Translations under genes and position numbers: made by a program
Shown: positions 5,132-6,319 of the stretch, one piece after another
How the letters are laid out: each line of letters starts with the position of its first letter
How positions within the stretch are numbered: position 1 is the first letter of the stretch
Notes under the pieces: generated by a model
The model's input: only the letters and a program-made list of their open reading frames with translations
Told to the model about the DNA's origin: nothing
The model's database searches: none
Assembly: GCA_041746415.1 (NCBI GenBank)
Contig: JBGTHB010000087.1
Coordinates: 1-6,319 of the forward strand
From: JBGTHB01 sp041746415
GTDB taxonomy: Bacteria > Pseudomonadota > Gammaproteobacteria > Coxiellales > Coxiellaceae
Length of the DNA stretch: 6,319 bases
Reading direction: 5' to 3'

Positions 5132-6319
5132 ACAGGTCCCCTTAAAATTTTACGACTTTGACGAATCTGACGCAGGTGACGAATCGCTCGTGCTAAATGG
5201 GCGCGTGATTCCACAAATAAAGTAAAAGTAACCAGATAGTGTCGTCCATCCTGGTCCTCTACTTTTATATCTTCAATATCTGCTTTTGCATCGGAAATAG
5301 CTAACGCTAAAATAGCAAGCACACCACGTTCATTAATAACTTGCACTTGCACCGTGGCACGAAACTCCCCTTTGGTTTCACTCGACCAACGTAATGGCAT
5401 ACACTGATCCGGATAACGGCGTAATTTTGCAATATGCGGGCAACTTTCACGGTGCACGCGAATACCCTGTCCCGAATCTAAAATACCAACAATTGGATCA
5501 CCCGGTAATGGCTGACAACACTCACCAAATTGGATCAGCATTCCTTCCGTACCTTGAATGATCAGTGATTTTTCTTCGGTTTCCTCTTCTTGATCTGCAT
5601 GCGCCACAATATTTCCGGCTAGCGCTTGAATTTGTTTTGCTACTACATTAGGCAATCGATTACCTAAACCAATCTCAGCAAACAAATCATCCATTGAAGC
5701 CAAATGCGTTTCTTGCAGTAATTGTGTGGCTTTTTCTGCTGGTAATTTTTTTAGGCGCAATCCCAAATCCGTTAATGCTTTTTTTAATAGTTGCTTACCT
5801 AATGAAACCGATTCACCACGCTGCTGCGATTTTAAAAAATGTCGAATATTACTGCGCGCTTTACTCGTAACCACAAAATCCAACCACGCCGGATTGGGAC
5901 GCGCCGTCGGTGAAGTGACAATTTCAACAGTTTGACCATTGATTAATGGCGAGGAAAGCGGCGCTAATTGACGATCAATTTTCACCGCTACCGTGCGATT
6001 ACCAATATCAGTATGCACGTTATACGCAAAATCCACCGCTGTCGCGCCCGCCGACATGGATTTAATATCCCCTTTAGGAGTAAACACATACACTTCATCT
6101 GGAAACAAATCGACCTTGACGCTTTCAATAAACTCAAGTGAACTACCCGTACGCTGCTGTAGCTCTAATAAATTTTTCACCCACTGTTCAGCACGTAATG
6201 GTGAATTAATTTTATTGCCTTCTTTGGATTTGTATAACCAATGCGCTGCAATGCCACTGGTTGCCATGCGATCCATTTCACTTGTTCTTATCTGCACTTC
6301 AATAGGCAATCCATAGGGA
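5128..6319 (-). CDS. spoT: Bifunctional (p)ppGpp synthetase/hydrolase SpoT, C-terminal part (5' end outside window)
   Basis: The frame is open to the right edge: the first complete codon is at 6318-6316 and the visible protein is 396 residues, reading PYGLPIEVQIRTSEMDRM. Residue numbers here count from that codon. Residues 1-30 are the end of the (p)ppGpp synthetase domain (EVQIRT, GIAAHWLYK). A TGS domain follows at about 76-136 (VYVFTPKGDIKSMSAGATAVDFAYNVHT, split in the family around the VHT core), then a helical domain (TSKARSNIRHFLK; DDLFAEIGLGNRLPNVVAK). A short Glu-rich linker leads into the zinc-finger/conserved-Cys region (GECCQPLPGDPI, Cys267-268, His289, Cys293). A C-terminal ACT domain lies at about 320-391. 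The sequence follows E. coli SpoT closely (e.g. GSSLEFIESVKVDLFPDEVYVFTP). The hydrolase and most of the synthetase domain are outside, so their activity cannot be judged. The apparent initiation codon at 6309 is an internal TTG. The stop overlaps the ridA start. Confidence 0.95.
   Translation of the reverse strand, partial: PYGLPIEVQIRTSEMDRMATSGIAAHWLYKSKEGNKINSPLRAEQWVKNLLELQQRTGSSLEFIESVKVDLFPDEVYVFTPKGDIKSMSAGATAVDFAYNVHTDIGNRTVAVKIDRQLAPLSSPLINGQTVEIVTSPTARPNPAWLDFVVTSKARSNIRHFLKSQQRGESVSLGKQLLKKALTDLGLRLKKLPAEKATQLLQETHLASMDDLFAEIGLGNRLPNVVAKQIQALAGNIVAHADQEEETEEKSLIIQGTEGMLIQFGECCQPLPGDPIVGILDSGQGIRVHRESCPHIAKLRRYPDQCMPLRWSSETKGEFRATVQVQVINERGVLAILALAISDAKADIEDIKVEDQDGRHYLVTFTLFVESRAHLARAIRHLRQIRQSRKILRGPV

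Noticed and set aside
5726..6316. Plus-strand frames opposite spoT
   Set aside because: Antisense to conserved TGS and helical-domain coding sequence; no initiation signals or protein family features.

Overview
The window comes from a moderately AT-rich bacterial chromosome. It is most likely a gammaproteobacterium, plausibly in the Legionella/Coxiella group (Legionellales). This placement is an inference. It rests on SpoT, RidA, RecG and FolD proteins that match gammaproteobacterial families closely, and on a small outer-membrane barrel whose mature N-terminus starts GGPDVAP, a style I associate with Legionella-type surface proteins. No mobile-element gene, CRISPR array, tRNA or rRNA is visible.

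Layout from left to right. (1) At the left edge, on the minus strand, is the N-terminal third or so of an FAD/NAD(P)-binding oxidoreductase. (2) Diverging from it after only 12 bases is folD, a complete one-carbon/folate enzyme gene. (3) folD converges on a minus-strand gene for a signal-peptide-bearing, probably 8-stranded outer-membrane barrel protein; a hairpin containing the folD stop codon serves as terminator between them. (4) A 282-base intergenic region between the divergent barrel gene and a small secreted-protein gene holds four consecutive perfect or near-perfect inverted repeats (1916-2091). (5) The plus-strand gene 2113-2583 encodes an unrecognised exported protein with four cysteines in its mature part. 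A GC-rich potential stem-loop follows it. (6) The right 3.6 kb is a tightly packed minus-strand operon in transcription order spoT (5' end cut by the window edge), ridA, recG. spoT and ridA overlap by four bases (ATGA). ridA and recG are separated by one base.

How the genes relate. The spoT-ridA-recG block joins (p)ppGpp metabolism, detoxification of reactive enamine/imine intermediates, and replication-fork rescue in one transcript whose spacing implies translational coupling. folD supplies 10-formyl-THF and NADPH. The barrel and secreted-protein genes are a divergent pair of envelope or exported proteins sharing a palindrome-rich control region. The protein-coding content is mostly ordinary housekeeping. 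The least explained material is the non-coding DNA: the inverted-repeat cluster at 1916-2091, the stem-loop at 2606-2660, and starts without Shine-Dalgarno sequences that may be leaderless.
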